Source: a virus. From it: a stretch of DNA of 43,056 nucleotides. The notes under the pieces are model-generated. The model was not told where the DNA came from and ran no database searches. It was given only the letters and a program-made list of their open reading frames with translations. The stretch lies in the IMG/VR virus record IMGVR_UViG_3300025168_000176, positions 1 to 43,056 of that record; one strand, written 5' to 3'. Shown in pieces: positions 14,202 to 22,206 of the stretch. Each line of letters starts with the position of its first letter. Within the stretch, counting starts at the first letter, position 1. Both the position numbers and the translations under genes were made by a program.

Positions 14202-16154
14202 ATGTTAAAGAAGAAATTACCAGCTGTATATACTCTAAACGACAAAGTTATGTTTGACGTTAGTGAATATCAGCTAGAACCTGAAATTATAGCTAAAGCT
14301 ATTACTGAAGGTCCGCAAAAGAAAGTTCTACACAATTTAGAACGAATTAATAATCGTTATATTAAACCCAAAAGTATTTATCCTATTAGAACTAAACTAG
14401 AAAACTTACCTGCTTTACAAGTAACAGAAAGTTTTAAGTGGAAAAGAGGATATAGAGAAACTATTTTTGATGTTATTAACAATAGATTGGGACAACAAAA
14501 CAAGTCAGCTGCTAGTTTACAAGTATTATTGAGCAGTAGACCTGAAAGAATATCTCATGATATACAAGATTTCAAAAATCAAGTTATAGTTGTGGATAAT
14601 ATGATGAGAGAATTACGAAAGAATAAAATATCATTTGCTAAAAACGATAAATTATTCAAAAATGTCTGGGAAACTTATTTTGATAGATTAAAACAAAAGT
14701 TTAATCATTTTCAAGATAATATACTAGAACACATAGGTCCTAACATGTCTTTCGATTGGTACATACAATCACCAACGAAACACAAACAGAGACATTATGG
14801 CAATGATACAGTAATGTTTGATGATGAGTTATTTAACGAATCATTTATATGTTATGAGATATTATGGAAAGATGCAAAGGTTCCAGTTATATCTAGCGAA
14901 GGTGAATTATTACAAGATATTCCATGTGGAGATATGGTGTTTAAATTCAACGTTAGATTGTCTGCTTTAATGAAGGAGCTAATCAGATCTTATTATACAG
15001 TTTATAAAGAACAAGATGACTGGAATGATATAGATTTTGATACTGTATTACAAAACGCAGAGATATCTAGAATGGAAAGATGCACACCATTAGGTAGTGC
15101 AAACAACGATAGATTCTCTCAAGACCCTCAAGTATATAATAGAAGAGTGTCAAGAGAAGTTGGCTTAATGTCCAGAGGTATCATGATAAATTCTATAAAT
15201 ACTGAGCTAAGTCGTAATATATGGAATGATTCTGAACCTGACTTGTTAAACCATCCTTTTATTGGTGCATCAAGACTAGGTAGAAGTCAAGACAGTGTAG
15301 AAAGTTACATATCTGACAACTATATAGGTAAACATTATGTAGAAACTAGTGTGCCTCAACATAGTTCTGTTAGTAAATATCTATTTCCAATACAAATGAA
15401 TACTATTTGTTGGGGTGATTGTCACTTTGATATATGGAGTTCAATAATTAATCTTAGGTTTCCTGAGTTAGTTATGACTATGCATAATTGGAATAGATAT
15501 ACTATACCAGGTGCAAATCCATTAAATAATATACGTCAATTGCATTTTGGAATGCCTGGTGATTACAACAAGGAATACAGAAGAGTTAGCAGTGCTAACA
15601 CAAATACTTGTTTTAGTATGCAAGTAAAATCGTTAGATCCATCAAGACCAATGAAAGATAACTATACTGCTATGTTACATAATGAAAGTGTTATCTACGA
15701 AGAAGATGGGACATATAATCGTGACTTAGATTTAGCTAAAATCATGGAAATTCTATCATATTGTGATAAAATTAAATGTACAGCTAGAAATGAAGGATGC
15801 GATAAATATGCTAATTACGCTCCAATGCTAAATAATATAATCAAAACAGAAGAGGATAAATTCCCGTTTGGTGATGATATATATGGTTTATTAGATCAAG
15901 CTTTGGACGAAACATCAGAAGTTGTTGAAGAAATACACAATGACCTTGATGAATTGGAATCTATTATGCATGAAATAGATGGAGATGAATTACCATTTAG
16001 TGAAGTAGATGACGTAGATGCATTTCATACATCAGATGAAATACATGAAACATTAACTAATCATAATAATCAACTAAGTACAGATCTTACTGACGACGAA
16101 TTGAGAGATCAAATGCGTACTTGGTTTACTGCCAGAGGAGGAAACAATGGCTAA
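14202..16154 (+). CDS. Large protein of the Ubl cassette with E2-like signature
   Basis: A 650-residue protein starting MLKKKLPAVYTLNDKVMFDV after AAAGGAGTACC. Residues 380-450 carry the best clue: VPQHSSVS (384-391), NTICWGDC (400-407), then a helix IWSSIINLRFPELVMTMHNW and a NPLNNI turn. Prokaryotic E2-like domains typically show H-P-H-V-S, then x-CWG or CLG with the catalytic cysteine, then a helical stretch and Y-N-P-x-D. By that comparison His387 would be the HPN-type histidine and Cys403 the thioester cysteine. A second cysteine group (C521, C526, C533) could bind metal. Residues 555-625 are strongly acidic. The N-terminal 380 residues match nothing recognised and could choose substrates. 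It lies between Ubl and JAB genes, overlapping JAB by 8 bases. E2 assignment is inference. Confidence 0.5.
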   Translation: MLKKKLPAVYTLNDKVMFDVSEYQLEPEIIAKAITEGPQKKVLHNLERINNRYIKPKSIYPIRTKLENLPALQVTESFKWKRGYRETIFDVINNRLGQQNKSAASLQVLLSSRPERISHDIQDFKNQVIVVDNMMRELRKNKISFAKNDKLFKNVWETYFDRLKQKFNHFQDNILEHIGPNMSFDWYIQSPTKHKQRHYGNDTVMFDDELFNESFICYEILWKDAKVPVISSEGELLQDIPCGDMVFKFNVRLSALMKELIRSYYTVYKEQDDWNDIDFDTVLQNAEISRMERCTPLGSANNDRFSQDPQVYNRRVSREVGLMSRGIMINSINTELSRNIWNDSEPDLLNHPFIGASRLGRSQDSVESYISDNYIGKHYVETSVPQHSSVSKYLFPIQMNTICWGDCHFDIWSSIINLRFPELVMTMHNWNRYTIPGANPLNNIRQLHFGMPGDYNKEYRRVSSANTNTCFSMQVKSLDPSRPMKDNYTAMLHNESVIYEEDGTYNRDLDLAKIMEILSYCDKIKCTARNEGCDKYANYAPMLNNIIKTEEDKFPFGDDIYGLLDQALDETSEVVEEIHNDLDELESIMHEIDGDELPFSEVDDVDAFHTSDEIHETLTNHNNQLSTDLTDDELRDQMRTWFTARGGNNG

Positions 16155-17043
16155 TTTCTATATGAAAGAAAAAGTTTGGGATAAACTTCAAAATTATTCA
16201 CAATACGCTTATGATGAACATAAATCAGAAATAGGTGGTATGTTACTTGCTGAGAAAGATAAGGATGATCGATGGAAATTGCACTCTCCTACTATTCTTA
16301 AGCAAGAAATTAGTGGTGGTAATACAGCTCTCTCTAAAGAAGCTTTAGCATCATATTACGTTAAAACAGCTATGAAACATAAAAACAGAGATATTAAATT
16401 CGTATGGTGGCACAGTCATCATACGATGGATGTTTTCTGGTCTCAAACTGATTTGACAGCAATTGATGAAATGAATCAAGGTGATTGGTCTATTTCTTTA
16501 GTTGTTAACTTGCAGAAAGAATACAAGTTAAGAGTAAATGTCTGGAAACCTTTTCCAGCAGTAGTTGATGACATAGCATTAGATATAGTGAGAAAAGAAC
16601 CTCAAATACCTAAAGCTATTGTTAATGAAGTAGAAAAGTTGTGTACTAAACCTTCTACTATTGTAGTAAGATCAAACAATAATCATCTTGTTAATAGTAA
16701 TTATAGATATGGTTCACAATTAAATGTGTTTCATGATAAAGCTATGATAAGATTTGAGTCTAAAGTTGATGACATTATGTTAGATTTTATCAATGGTTCA
16801 ATTAAGTACAAAAATGTAAAACATAAAATTAAAATGTTGAACTTCGAATTGCAGGAGCATAATATGAAAGTATCTATACCTCCAACGCATGAAGAACTTG
16901 AAACAACATCTTGTGTTTTAGATGCAGAAGATTATTTTCATAGAATTTATGAAAAATGGTCTTATGAAGATAAATTGATTGAAAAGAACGAAGATGCAGA
17001 CGAAATAAGATATTATAATGCTGCTTGGAGTTCAAATGTCTAG
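16147..17043 (+). CDS. JAB/JAMM metalloprotease (Ubl deconjugase candidate)
   Basis: A 298-residue protein. Residues 1-135 form a JAB (MPN+) domain with a complete JAMM motif: Glu28 in HKSEIGGMLL, then H89-S90-H91 in KFVWWHSHH, seven residues, Ser99 and Asp102 (FWSQTDLTAIDEM). This E...HxH-x7-S-x2-D set binds the catalytic zinc in enzymes that cut isopeptide or Gly-Gly peptide bonds of ubiquitin-like proteins. Residues 135-298 are an extra helical domain of unknown kind. A strong AGAGGAGG site precedes the ATG. The gene overlaps its neighbours by 8 bases on each side. Because the Ubl already ends in Gly-Gly, removal of the modifier from targets is more likely than maturation. A cell-wall or tail-assembly JAB is less likely: there is no NlpC/P60 part and the gene is in the early cluster. 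Confidence 0.88.
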   Translation: MANFYMKEKVWDKLQNYSQYAYDEHKSEIGGMLLAEKDKDDRWKLHSPTILKQEISGGNTALSKEALASYYVKTAMKHKNRDIKFVWWHSHHTMDVFWSQTDLTAIDEMNQGDWSISLVVNLQKEYKLRVNVWKPFPAVVDDIALDIVRKEPQIPKAIVNEVEKLCTKPSTIVVRSNNNHLVNSNYRYGSQLNVFHDKAMIRFESKVDDIMLDFINGSIKYKNVKHKIKMLNFELQEHNMKVSIPPTHEELETTSCVLDAEDYFHRIYEKWSYEDKLIEKNEDADEIRYYNAAWSSNV

Positions 17044-17698
17044 TTTATCTATGAGATATAATGATATATGTGACAATTTTAGTGATTACACTTATCATAT
17101 ATTAGGTTGCGGTGCTATAGGTAGTGCCGCAGCTACACAATTAGTAAGGATGGGTGCAACAAACCTATGCTTCTATGACATGGATAAAGTTGGAAGAGAA
17201 AACATAGGTGTTAGCTCTTACGATACACGACATGTAGGTGAATATAAATGCGATGCTTTAAAAAGTATATGCTCTGATATCACCAATGATCTTGATATTA
17301 AATGTTATAACGAACGTTTTGTACAATACAGAAGAGAAGGTAATGACATTGTAATATTAGGATTTGACTCTATGAAAGATAGACTTGAAGCAGTTCAATC
17401 TATACTTAAATTAAGGTCACCAATGTATTTAATAGATGGTAGAATGGGTGCTGAGCATTATCAGCAGTACACATTTAATAAACCTACTATTAAACAATAC
17501 TTGAAAACATGGTATTCAGATGAAGATGGTAGTCATGAGCCTTGTAATGCGAAAGCAACAAGCTATTGCAGTAATATGAGTGGAAGTTTTATCTCTAATA
17601 TAATTAGAAAGATATTAACTGATAGCCCATATCACAAGGAAATGTCATTTGACTTTCCTACGAGTACTATCAAAACTAAATACTATACTACTGTGTAA
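17036..17698 (+). CDS. E1-like ThiF-family adenylating enzyme
   Basis: A 220-residue enzyme expected to adenylate the Ubl C-terminus with ATP. The ATG at 17036 is chosen because GGAG lies five bases upstream; an ATG at 17018 would add six residues. Rossmann motif HILGCGAIGSAAA (Gly24, Gly26, Gly29), then acidic strand FYDMDKVGRENIG with Asp48, Asp50 and Asn56, then HVGEYKCDAL with Lys71, and GFDSMKDR with Asp111 and Arg116, all in the order of the E1/MoeB/ThiF superfamily. Two cysteines, Cys170 (HEPC) and Cys178 (SYC), lie where the thioester cysteine would be. Odd: the usual Arg-Gln after N-x-x is replaced by serines (NIGVSS). No zinc CxxC pairs of MoeB type. Short length implies a single-domain homodimeric E1. 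Ends the cassette; a hairpin follows. Confidence 0.85.
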   Translation: MSSLSMRYNDICDNFSDYTYHILGCGAIGSAAATQLVRMGATNLCFYDMDKVGRENIGVSSYDTRHVGEYKCDALKSICSDITNDLDIKCYNERFVQYRREGNDIVILGFDSMKDRLEAVQSILKLRSPMYLIDGRMGAEHYQQYTFNKPTIKQYLKTWYSDEDGSHEPCNAKATSYCSNMSGSFISNIIRKILTDSPYHKEMSFDFPTSTIKTKYYTTV

Positions 17699-17714
17699 AT
17701 AGTAGTTGTTTTAT

Positions 17715-17742
17715 AGCCTATTAATAGTTATATTAGTAGGCT
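17715..17742 (+). terminator. 12-bp hairpin closing the Ubl cassette
   Basis: AGCCTATTAATA (17715-17726) pairs with TATTAGTAGGCT (17731-17742) through a GTTA loop, with a single G-U pair. The stem can extend with TTTTA/TAAAA after one mismatch. Only three Ts follow, so termination would be weak; partial termination or transcript protection is possible. It lies in the 89-base gap between the E1 gene and the recombination gene, marking a module border. Confidence 0.5.
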
Positions 17743-17787
17743 TTAAAATAAGAATAGAATATTAATTAAAAGAAAAAAGGAAAAATA

Positions 17788-18363
17788 ATGGCTAGATTCA
17801 ATATAAGTGATTATACATTAGTAAAAGATCGTTTAATTGCCTTTCGTGATCAATTCCCTCAATGTTCGATAGAAACAACTTTGTTAGCAAGTAACAATAT
17901 AGTTGATTCTCCTACAGGTGAGATGTGTAATGAATACGTTATGAAAGCAGTTGTAACACCAAATCCATTAGCAGAACCAGAGGTCCAATATACAGGACAT
18001 GCTGCAGAACGTGATAATGGACATTTCGTAAATAAATCATCAGCAATAGAAAATTGTGAGACAAGTGCGGTAGGTCGTGCTTTAGCTCATTGTGGATTTG
18101 GTGGTGATAAAAATGGTCCGAGTGCAGAAGAAATGTCAAGTGCTCTTACCAAACAAGCTAAATTTAAAATAACTACAAGAGAATTAGATATTTTAGGTGA
18201 AGCTTTTGCATCAGCAAAGCCCTTTTTATCAGATAAGGAAATAAAAGCTTATAATGATAGAAGAGGTTCAAACTACTATGACACTAAAACTAAATGGTTT
18301 AAATCTGTAATGCATTTCTTAATGCTTACAAAACCTAAACCTAAAGCTCAAAATGTCAAGTAA
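17788..18363 (+). CDS. ERF/Rad52-like single-strand annealing protein
   Basis: A 191-residue protein (MARFNISDYTLVKDRLIAFR onward). The characteristic block is VNKSSAIENCETSAVGRALA near residues 72-91, followed by HCGFGGD. The set T/S-S-x-x-E-x-x-E-T-S-A-x-G-R-A-L-A plus the N-terminal V-x-x-R-x-x-x-F, then F-P pattern marks a widespread phage recombination protein group usually placed with ERF/Rad52-type annealers. It would coat single strands and promote annealing during replication or genome circularisation. The gene is followed by an SSB-like protein and primase-helicase, consistent with a replication-recombination set. C-terminus is basic (KPKPKAQNVK). Family placement is from motif memory. 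Confidence 0.65.
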   Translation: MARFNISDYTLVKDRLIAFRDQFPQCSIETTLLASNNIVDSPTGEMCNEYVMKAVVTPNPLAEPEVQYTGHAAERDNGHFVNKSSAIENCETSAVGRALAHCGFGGDKNGPSAEEMSSALTKQAKFKITTRELDILGEAFASAKPFLSDKEIKAYNDRRGSNYYDTKTKWFKSVMHFLMLTKPKPKAQNVK

Positions 18364-18589
18364 CCATGTAATATCTGGTATGGAAGTAGGTGAAAGTCAG
18401 TGGATTAGTAATGAAACTGGTGAATACATCTTAACTAAAGTTCCAATGTCAGACACAAATACATTGTATGAATATCCTGATTCTTCAAAAGTAATAAGTT
18501 CTGTAAATAATATCTTAGCAGATAAGTATCAAGAAATATTAGATGGAGAAATGGATAAGAATAAAGATTATGCAAAAGATAATAAATAG
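18353..18589 (+). CDS. Small protein between annealing protein and SSB
   Basis: A 78-residue protein starting MSSNHVISGMEVGESQWISN, overlapping the annealing gene by 11 bases. N-terminal half beta-like with ESQWISNETGEYILTKV, C-terminal half charged helix (LADKYQEILDGEMDKNKDYA). No family recognised. Tight coupling suggests a partner of the recombination or SSB protein. Confidence 0.6.
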   Translation: MSSNHVISGMEVGESQWISNETGEYILTKVPMSDTNTLYEYPDSSKVISSVNNILADKYQEILDGEMDKNKDYAKDNK

Positions 18590-18597
18590 GAGGCCTT

Positions 18598-19164
18598 ATG
18601 GCAATTTCGGGTACAAAAGCAGTAAGTAGTACAGGATCAAAAAATTATTTTGTTAATGAATGTACTATAACAGATGTAGAAGTTATGAACTCACAATACA
18701 CAGATATGAGTTTAAAGCTTCAACTAGAAGATAATGATAACGGATACAATTATAATTGTTTCGTAAATCAAAACTTTCAAAAAGATGGTAACGGTGTAGT
18801 CAATGGAATGTTATTTCCAGAAGACTTAAATACGTTATTTATCTCAACTAAATGTGATCTAAATGTTTCTGATACTGGTGTTCTAGACACTAAATCGTTA
18901 GAATCTTTAGTAGGTAAGCATTTAGCTTGTATTACATACGCTTCAAGCGGCAAATACAAGAGAAATACTTGGGGAGTAGTGTCTCATGTAGATGAGAAAG
19001 CATTACTTGAAAAGAAATTCCTTGCTCAATTAGAAAAAGGATACCCTAAGGATTACCAAAAAACAAGTTCTACTGATAAAGTAGAAACACCTACTGTGAA
19101 AGCAGTAATGGATACTTTAATTAATGAAGATACATCATCAGATGGTGACGGAATGCCATTCTAG
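18598..19164 (+). CDS. Single-stranded DNA-binding protein (SSB-like)
   Basis: A 188-residue protein after an AGGAGG ribosome site. The N-terminal 130 residues are beta-rich (NYFVNECTITDVEVMNSQ, then MSLKLQLEDNDNGYN) with scattered aromatics, as in an OB fold. The C-terminus is an acidic tail ending DGDGMPF. An acidic tail ending in a hydrophobic-Pro-Phe tip (as in D-D-D-I-P-F) is the protein-interaction signal of bacterial and phage SSBs. Sits between the annealing protein and primase-helicase. Together these make an SSB role likely, even though the core is too divergent to match by eye. Confidence 0.7.
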   Translation: MAISGTKAVSSTGSKNYFVNECTITDVEVMNSQYTDMSLKLQLEDNDNGYNYNCFVNQNFQKDGNGVVNGMLFPEDLNTLFISTKCDLNVSDTGVLDTKSLESLVGKHLACITYASSGKYKRNTWGVVSHVDEKALLEKKFLAQLEKGYPKDYQKTSSTDKVETPTVKAVMDTLINEDTSSDGDGMPF

Positions 19165-19430
19165 TGGCAATGTCTGCTAAAGATATTGTTCTTTTATGGA
19201 TTGAAAACAGAGCTAATGGAAATAATGTTATGCCAGCTTTCTGGAGTTACGAATTTGAAGAAAAAATCGTAATATACGGTAAGTTAGCACATCAAAAAGT
19301 ACATACTGCAAGTACATATGCTAGAGCGTTTAGAGATATTCGTTCTAGTGATGCATTAAGCAGATTTGGTTTTGCATTAGAAGAAATTAAAGAAGGTAAG
19401 GTTAAAGGATGGAAAATAAACAGACTATAG
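19164..19430 (+). CDS. Small replication-cluster protein, unknown
   Basis: An 88-residue protein. A GTG at 19164 overlaps the SSB stop by one base; an in-frame ATG two codons later (19170, MSAKDIVLLWIENRANG) is an equally possible start. The sequence is helical, with YGKLAHQKVHTASTYARAFR and then a basic C-terminus (KVKGWKINRL), like a small winged-helix or DNA-binding accessory. It overlaps the primase-helicase start by 22 bases, so its product may act with that enzyme. No family recognised. Confidence 0.6.
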   Translation: MAMSAKDIVLLWIENRANGNNVMPAFWSYEFEEKIVIYGKLAHQKVHTASTYARAFRDIRSSDALSRFGFALEEIKEGKVKGWKINRL

Positions 19431-21205
19431 TAGAAATAGTAAAAGGTAAAATACATAACCGAAATAAAGTAACTACTCTTGAGCAATACAGAGAGCTCAG
19501 AGAGTCTAATGCTTTTAAAGGTGAAATGTATAGATCCTATTACTCTTTTGATAAGACTTTTACAGATTTTGTTATAAAAAACAAGTCAGTAAAAGGATTC
19601 GATGGGCTTGTTTACGTTGATAATATAATAATAGACATAGACAAAGGAGAAATTGATGACGAAAATCTACAAGAATATTTACGACATAGTCTTAATGACT
19701 TGTTCGATTTCGGTATTGATAGTAACCATGTTAATGTTTGGTTCAGTGGTAGTGGCTATCATATTGAGTTACTTAATGTATTTGGGTTTCAACCAAATAA
19801 AAACTTGCATGAAAAAGTCAAAGCTACTATGAGTGAGTATTTTAGTTTTGGAGATAATATCTATGATAAAACTAGAATAATTAGATCAAAATGGTCTTTA
19901 AATACTAAAACGGATTTATATAAAATATGGATTCCTTTACAATATGTATGGGATTTATCTTATGCAGATGTAAAGAAGATTGCTCAATCTAAGAATGCAT
20001 ATAATAAATTTGTTAAGAGTAAAGAACACTTTTGGTCTACTTATAATGATGATACTACTCAAATAGAACCTTATTTAAATAGACACGTTCTATCAAAACC
20101 TACCAGTGTTATGGTAAATAACACACCTATTAAAAGTGGAACTACCAATTCTATGGTGACTTGTGTTCAACATATCTTTAATGAGGGTCCTGCTCAGGGT
20201 TCTAGAAACATGAAGATGATGAGAATGATAAGTTCATACAAAAGAGCTGGTATTCCATTTTTGGTGGCACTAAATGGCATGATTACTTGGGCCAACGGTG
20301 AGTTAGAAAGTGATGAAATAGCTAGAACGGTAACTAATGTATATGAAAATCAGTATAGTTATGGATGTGATGATAGTATTCTTATGGAATATTGTGATCC
20401 TAAATGCATTCATTTCAAAAGAAAAGATTATATGTTAGATATTAAAGATGTTGATTCATTAGAAGATAGTTTTAGAAAATATGTTATGACAGACTTTACT
20501 AAGAAAAGTATAGATCTATCAGAGGTATTTGATGGGATTAATCAATACTTATTTAAGCCAGGAGAATTAATAATATTTAGTGGTGATACTGGTATGGGTA
20601 AAACAGCGTTAGTACAGCAAATAATAACTTTTTGTAAAAAAGATACGTTATTTCTATCGCTAGAAATGAATGAAAATTTAACTTGGAGACGTTTTGTTCA
20701 AATAGTAGAAAATAAACCAAAAGAATGGGTTTACGATGCTTATAAAACTGATAACGTTTCCTTTAAAGATAAATTGCAACATATTAGAATAATGACAATA
20801 GCACCAGAAATTGAAGCAGTAAAGAAAGTAGTAGCACAATATGAACCTAATGTTCTAGTTGTAGATACCACTGACGAATTGCAAGTAGATGGAAATAAGG
20901 GAGCTATTGAAGAACAGAATACAATTATAGATGGACTTAAACAGATAGCACAAAGAAATGATACTATTGTTATAGCAATACATCATGTTAATAAAGCTAG
21001 TGCTGCACAAGGATCTATTGGTTTACATTCATTAAAAGGTTCTTCTAATGTTGTGCAAAAAGCAGATAAAGTTATGGTAGTAAAGGGAAACAGAAACGAA
21101 ATGCATCGAACTATTACTTCGGAAAAATCTAGAGACGAAGCAAGGTTTGAGCTAATTACTACTTTCCAATACAAAACTATGACCTTTGAGCGATTAGATA
21201 TGTAA
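19409..21205 (+). CDS. Primase-helicase: AEP-type primase fused to RecA-fold helicase
   Basis: A 598-residue replicative enzyme. N-terminal archaeo-eukaryotic-type primase: IIIDIDKG with Asp76 and Asp78 as metal ligands, VWFSGSGYHIEL (the S-G-x-G-x-H motif, residues 111-121) and DKTRIIRSKWSLN (153-165). A cysteine set C320, C329, C333 (YCDPKCIHF) may hold metal between the domains. C-terminal DnaB/Twinkle-like helicase: Walker A GDTGMGKT at 392-399, Walker B VLVVDTTDE at 482-490, HHVNK at 525-529, and GLHSLKGSSNVVQKAD resembling the DnaB motif 4. It would unwind the fork and lay primers in one polypeptide. No DNA polymerase gene is visible in the window, so the host enzyme or a gene outside must elongate. 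The start overlaps the preceding gene. Confidence 0.85.
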   Translation: MENKQTIVEIVKGKIHNRNKVTTLEQYRELRESNAFKGEMYRSYYSFDKTFTDFVIKNKSVKGFDGLVYVDNIIIDIDKGEIDDENLQEYLRHSLNDLFDFGIDSNHVNVWFSGSGYHIELLNVFGFQPNKNLHEKVKATMSEYFSFGDNIYDKTRIIRSKWSLNTKTDLYKIWIPLQYVWDLSYADVKKIAQSKNAYNKFVKSKEHFWSTYNDDTTQIEPYLNRHVLSKPTSVMVNNTPIKSGTTNSMVTCVQHIFNEGPAQGSRNMKMMRMISSYKRAGIPFLVALNGMITWANGELESDEIARTVTNVYENQYSYGCDDSILMEYCDPKCIHFKRKDYMLDIKDVDSLEDSFRKYVMTDFTKKSIDLSEVFDGINQYLFKPGELIIFSGDTGMGKTALVQQIITFCKKDTLFLSLEMNENLTWRRFVQIVENKPKEWVYDAYKTDNVSFKDKLQHIRIMTIAPEIEAVKKVVAQYEPNVLVVDTTDELQVDGNKGAIEEQNTIIDGLKQIAQRNDTIVIAIHHVNKASAAQGSIGLHSLKGSSNVVQKADKVMVVKGNRNEMHRTITSEKSRDEARFELITTFQYKTMTFERLDM

Positions 21206-21214
21206 AGGAGAAAC

Positions 21215-21427
21215 ATGATATCTACAAAAAAAATAAGTAAAGATAATATGAGTATGTATAAATTGATATTATTTAAAATATTTACATTAGGTTTTACCAA
21301 AGATAATTCTTTTGGTCCTATGTATTCAATATTTTTTGGAATATTAACCTATGAAATTCATATACAACTTAGAAAATGGGAACTCAAAATGCCAATAATT
21401 AATACTGGAAAAAAGAGTGACGCATAG
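21215..21427 (+). CDS. Small hydrophobic-aromatic protein
   Basis: A 70-residue protein after AAAGGAGAAAC. The central part (LILFKIFTLGFTKDNSFGPM, then YSIFFGILTYEIHIQL) is hydrophobic enough for membrane association, with basic flanks. No recognised family. It overlaps the nuclease gene start by 11 bases. A small membrane-anchored replication or takeover protein is possible. Confidence 0.55.
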   Translation: MISTKKISKDNMSMYKLILFKIFTLGFTKDNSFGPMYSIFFGILTYEIHIQLRKWELKMPIINTGKKSDA

Positions 21428-21749
21428 AAATAAAATACGTGGTAACAATCTTGAAAGAGAATGTGTTAATATCGCTAAAGAGGAAGGGCTCTCTGCTGAG
21501 AGGGCCTATGCCTCTAATGGTAAAGCACTAGGTAAATCTGAACAAGTTGATTGTTTAGTAGAAGGATATGCAGTCCAAGCTAAAATGAAAAAAAAGATTG
21601 CACAATGGTTATATCCTAAGCATCACGCAGATGATGTTGATCTAGTGGTTACACGTATGGATAGAAAAGAAGCATTAGCTGTAATACCATATAAAGAATG
21701 GATTAGATTAATTAAAATAGAAAAGGAATATAAAAATGAACATGAGTAA
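21417..21749 (+). CDS. PD-(D/E)XK nuclease, Holliday-junction-resolvase-like
   Basis: A 110-residue protein with a GTG start at 21417, overlapping the previous stop. Motifs of the Hjc/VRR-type fold: RGNNLERECVNIAKEEG with Glu12 in the first helix, then SEQVDCLVEGYAVQAKMKKK, where VD supplies the catalytic Asp (about residue 44) and Q-x-K the catalytic Gln/Lys pair (54-56). The RAYASNGKALGKSEQVD layout matches short phage resolvases. It would cut branched intermediates before packaging, or assist recombination next to the annealing protein. Length is typical. Confidence 0.75.
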   Translation: MTHRNKIRGNNLERECVNIAKEEGLSAERAYASNGKALGKSEQVDCLVEGYAVQAKMKKKIAQWLYPKHHADDVDLVVTRMDRKEALAVIPYKEWIRLIKIEKEYKNEHE

Positions 21750-21942
21750 AGAAGAGGTAACAGCAATTATGTCGTTAGCTAAAAAAATTCTTCAACATCA
21801 AAGTGATAAAAAATGGTTACAAGATTTACAAGATGAAAGTGTAGATACACCTAATGACTTAGATGTTCTTAGAAAGTCAGAAGATTATCATGACATGACT
21901 GGACGTCCAGGTCCAGGGAATTGTGAGTGTCATAATGATTGA
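21736..21942 (+). CDS. Small C-terminal Cys-containing protein
   Basis: A 68-residue protein (MNMSKEEVTAIMSLAKKILQ onward), overlapping the nuclease by 14 bases. A second ATG two codons in is a possible start. Helical first half and an end with Gly/Pro and Cys (TGRPGPGNCECHND) that might bind metal with other chains. Function unknown. Confidence 0.55.
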   Translation: MNMSKEEVTAIMSLAKKILQHQSDKKWLQDLQDESVDTPNDLDVLRKSEDYHDMTGRPGPGNCECHND

Positions 21943-22075
21943 ACTTAAATTTTTAAATCCAGCAGAATTGTTAATAGTTAAGTCTGCTTTGGTGAATTAT
22001 AAAAAAGCACCATTTATTTCTAAGCAAGAAAACATTATTATTAACGAACTGTTAGATCGTATAAATTTACTATAA
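21935..22075 (+). CDS. Last early gene, 46-residue protein
   Basis: A short frame from ATG at 21935 (overlapping the previous stop by 8 bases) to TAA at 22075: MIELKFLNPAELLIVKSALV, then KQENIIINELLDRINLL. It looks like two amphipathic helices. It is the final reading frame before the terminator region. Function unknown. Confidence 0.55.
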   Translation: MIELKFLNPAELLIVKSALVNYKKAPFISKQENIIINELLDRINLL

Positions 22076-22082
22076 GAGAGAG

Positions 22083-22193
22083 AAAAGCATATTTTCTATA
22101 ACATGAAAGGAATACAACTTATTCTTGACAATTTTATTCAGTGTTTGCATATTGGCTTGGCGTGAATATGATAAACAAAGAAAATATGCTTTT
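22083..22193 (+). repeat. 15-bp perfect inverted repeat enclosing 81 bases
   Basis: AAAAGCATATTTTCT (22083-22097) is perfectly complementary to AGAAAATATGCTTTT (22179-22193), followed by further Ts to 22195. A TTGACA hexamer lies inside at 22125-22130 with no good -10. It could be a large stem-loop RNA, or a first terminator ahead of the main one. No reading frame above 20 codons is inside. Confidence 0.55.
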
Positions 22194-22206
22194 TTGTAAA
22201 AAAAAG

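Noticed and set aside
16147-17043. Tail-assembly JAB (as in lambda-type tail genes)
   Set aside because: There is no NlpC/P60 part, the gene is in the early replication arm and it is coupled to an E1 gene.
22104-22166. 20-codon frame MKGIQLILDNF... inside the inverted repeat
   Set aside because: Too short, no convincing ribosome site, and its position inside a stem-loop is better explained as RNA structure.
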